This document shows, piece by piece, positions 62,648 to 64,000 of a DNA stretch of 64,000 bases. A program made the position numbers and the translations under genes. The notes beneath the pieces are model-generated. The model did no database searches. It was not told the origin of the DNA and was given only the letters and a program-made list of their open reading frames with translations. How positions within the stretch are numbered: the stretch's first letter is position 1; every line of letters begins with the position of its first letter. Source of the DNA: Roseivivax sp. GX 12232 (GTDB taxonomy: Bacteria > Pseudomonadota > Alphaproteobacteria > Rhodobacterales > Rhodobacteraceae); assembly GCF_021272185.1 (NCBI RefSeq), contig NZ_JAJSEC010000001.1, positions 1 to 64,000 on the forward strand, written 5' to 3'.

Positions 62648-63241
62648 CTACCCAAGAAGCAGCGAAGCCGCGATTGCGAACATCGTGCAGCCGACCAGCG
62701 CATCGAGCACCCGCCAGGCCCGGGGCCGCGCGAAGACCGGCGCGAGAAGCCGCGCGCCGAAGCCCAGAAGGAAGAAGAAGGTGAAGGAGGCGGTGACCGC
62801 GCCGGCCCCGAAGAGCACCGGCGCCGCGTATTGCGCCGAGATCGCGCCCAGCAGCACCACCGTGTCGAGGTAGACATGCGGGTTCAGCCAGGTCAGCGCC
62901 AGGCAGGTCAGGAGCGAGGCCCGGAGGCTCGGCGCGGCGTCGCCCGCGCGCATCCCCTGCCCGCCCCGCCAGGCCGCCCTCAGCGCCAGGGCGCCATAGA
63001 CCACCAGGAAGGCCGCGCCGCCGTAGCGCATGACGCCCACGAGCCAGGGCGCGCGGTCGACCAGCACCCCGAAGCCCGCGACCCCCGCGGTCACAAGCAG
63101 CGCGTCCGAGATCGCGCAGGTCAGCACCACCGGCAGGACGTGCTGGCGCAACAGCCCCTGGCGCAGAACGAAGGCGTTCTGCGCGCCGATGGCGAGGATC
63201 AGGGAGAAGCCGAGCGTGAAGCCCGCGAAGGCAGCCTGCAT
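62648..63241 (-). CDS. LysE/ArgO-family amino acid exporter
   Basis: A 197-residue inner-membrane exporter. [21 protein letters not shown] is the family's N-terminal signature and [17 protein letters not shown] the NPH motif. Six hydrophobic segments. ArgO-like, so export of basic amino acids (Arg, Lys or analogues) is expected. ATG at 63241. Probably cotranscribed with the DMT gene. Confidence 0.9.
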   Translation of the reverse strand: MQAAFAGFTLGFSLILAIGAQNAFVLRQGLLRQHVLPVVLTCAISDALLVTAGVAGFGVLVDRAPWLVGVMRYGGAAFLVVYGALALRAAWRGGQGMRAGDAAPSLRASLLTCLALTWLNPHVYLDTVVLLGAISAQYAAPVLFGAGAVTASFTFFFLLGFGARLLAPVFARPRAWRVLDALVGCTMFAIAASLLLG

Positions 63242-63359
63242 GGCGCCCAGTTCTGGCCGCTCGGGCCCGGCGAGACAAGCGGTTTTGCGCCCTTGCCCCC
63301 TGCCCCCGGTAGCCCGTATATGTCCCCAGATTTTCAGACATCACCCGAATGAGGCAATC

Positions 63360-64000
63360 ATGGCCGGCCATTCCAAATGGGCGAACATCCAGCACCGCAA
63401 GGGACGGCAGGACGCCGCCCGTTCGAAGCTCTTCTCCAAGCTCTCCAAGGAGATCACCGTCGCCGCCAAGATGGGCGACCCGGACCCCGAGAAGAACCCG
63501 CGCCTGCGCATGGCGGTGAAGGAAGCCAAGGGCCAGTCGATGCCCAAGGACAACATCGAGCGCGCGATCAAGAAGGCGACCGGCGGTGACGGGGATTCCT
63601 ACGAGGAGATCCGCTACGAGGGCTACGGCCCGAACGGCGTCGCGGTGATCGTCGAGACGATGACCGACAACCGCAACCGCACCGCCTCGAACATCCGCTC
63701 CACCTTCTCGAAGAACGGCGGCAACATGGGCGAGACCGGCTCGGTCGGCTTCATGTTCGAGCGCAAGGGCGAGGTGGTCTATCCCGCCGAGGTCGGCAAC
63801 GCCGAAGAGGTGCTCGAGGCGGCGATCATGGCCGGGGCCGAGGACGTGGAAAGCTCCGAGGACGGGCATATCGTCTGGTGCACCGACACCGACCTCAACG
63901 ATGTCTCCAACGCGCTGGAAGAGGCGCTGGGGGAATCCGAGACCACCCGGCTGGTCTGGAAGCCGTCCAACACCACCGAGCTCGACCTGGAGGGGATGCA
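63360..64000 (+). CDS. YebC/PmpR-family protein (runs off the window)
   Basis: The first ~213 residues of a YebC-family protein of about 246. [20 protein letters not shown] is the family N-terminus; [18 protein letters not shown] and [19 protein letters not shown] follow. Members act as transcription regulators or, as shown more recently, in translation of difficult sequences. ATG at 63360 behind GAGG. The stop codon lies beyond base 64000. Confidence 0.95.
   Translation, partial: MAGHSKWANIQHRKGRQDAARSKLFSKLSKEITVAAKMGDPDPEKNPRLRMAVKEAKGQSMPKDNIERAIKKATGGDGDSYEEIRYEGYGPNGVAVIVETMTDNRNRTASNIRSTFSKNGGNMGETGSVGFMFERKGEVVYPAEVGNAEEVLEAAIMAGAEDVESSEDGHIVWCTDTDLNDVSNALEEALGESETTRLVWKPSNTTELDLEGM

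Overview
The window is high-GC, gene-dense DNA from an alphaproteobacterium, most likely of the Rhodobacteraceae (Roseobacter lineage). The signs are a circularly permuted, two-piece tmRNA gene, a cfa-trgA-trgB-cysK tellurite-resistance-type locus as known from Rhodobacter, a DUF4169/ribbon-helix-helix gene pair, an alpha-type SspB, CarD, and a betC-betB-betA choline-O-sulfate operon. There is no rRNA operon, insertion sequence, integrase, phage gene or CRISPR array. Most of the window is core chromosome.

Layout. 1-9.4 kb: a secreted SH3-like protein, tRNA-Ser(GGA), then a minus-strand run of cfa, trgA, trgB, cysK and a large MscS-type channel, followed by a photolyase. 9.4-14 kb: a 1-kb gene-free stretch with two copies of a structured repeat, then two tandem BCCT osmolyte transporters. 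14-16.2 kb: acrylyl-CoA reductase (acuI), a DinB-family protein and a small conserved ORF. 16.2-16.8 kb: a group of short perfect hairpins leading into the permuted ssrA (tag ANDNRAPVALAA). 16.9-30.6 kb: a surface-glycan cluster, the most interesting part. 30.9-36.4 kb: chrA, sspB, fumC, a gene-free stretch with a third repeat copy and a 21-bp tandem repeat, DUF4169 and RHH genes, and a SIMPL protein. 36.6-39.9 kb: a 1114-residue assembly-platform-like membrane protein. 40-49.6 kb: hpd with a divergent Lrp regulator, a KefB-like antiporter, carD, fdxA, an S4 protein, a SUV3-like helicase and a TPR protein. 49.6-56.4 kb: SCP2 protein, lysophospholipase-like hydrolase, the ligase-associated exonuclease with its ATP-dependent DNA ligase, oligopeptidase F and a DksA-like zinc finger. 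56.5-61.3 kb: betC-betB-betA behind a BetI-type palindrome. 61.4-64 kb: a small ORF, a DMT exporter, a LysE-type exporter and the start of a YebC-family gene.

Glycan cluster. ptmE, legG, legI, legH, legC and legB are chained by stop/start overlaps (legB-legC has a short gap) and legF is divergent. Together they can account for the route from a GDP/UDP-activated amino sugar to CMP-legionaminic acid. Downstream lie a sulfotransferase-like gene, a protein resembling GT42 sialyltransferases, an OafA-like O-acyltransferase, and a HisH/HisF/WbpG-type trio that probably turns an N-acetyl group into an acetamidino group. The HisF homologue carries Glu where HisF has its second catalytic Asp (position 130). 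The cluster starts right after ssrA, a classical island integration site.

Repeat element. A ~170-bp intergenic element occurs four times (9.7, 10.0, 34.6 and, inverted, 40.1 kb). It has nested hairpins, invariant stems with variable loops, and compensatory base changes between copies, so it looks like a structured RNA or a MITE/REP-like palindromic element.
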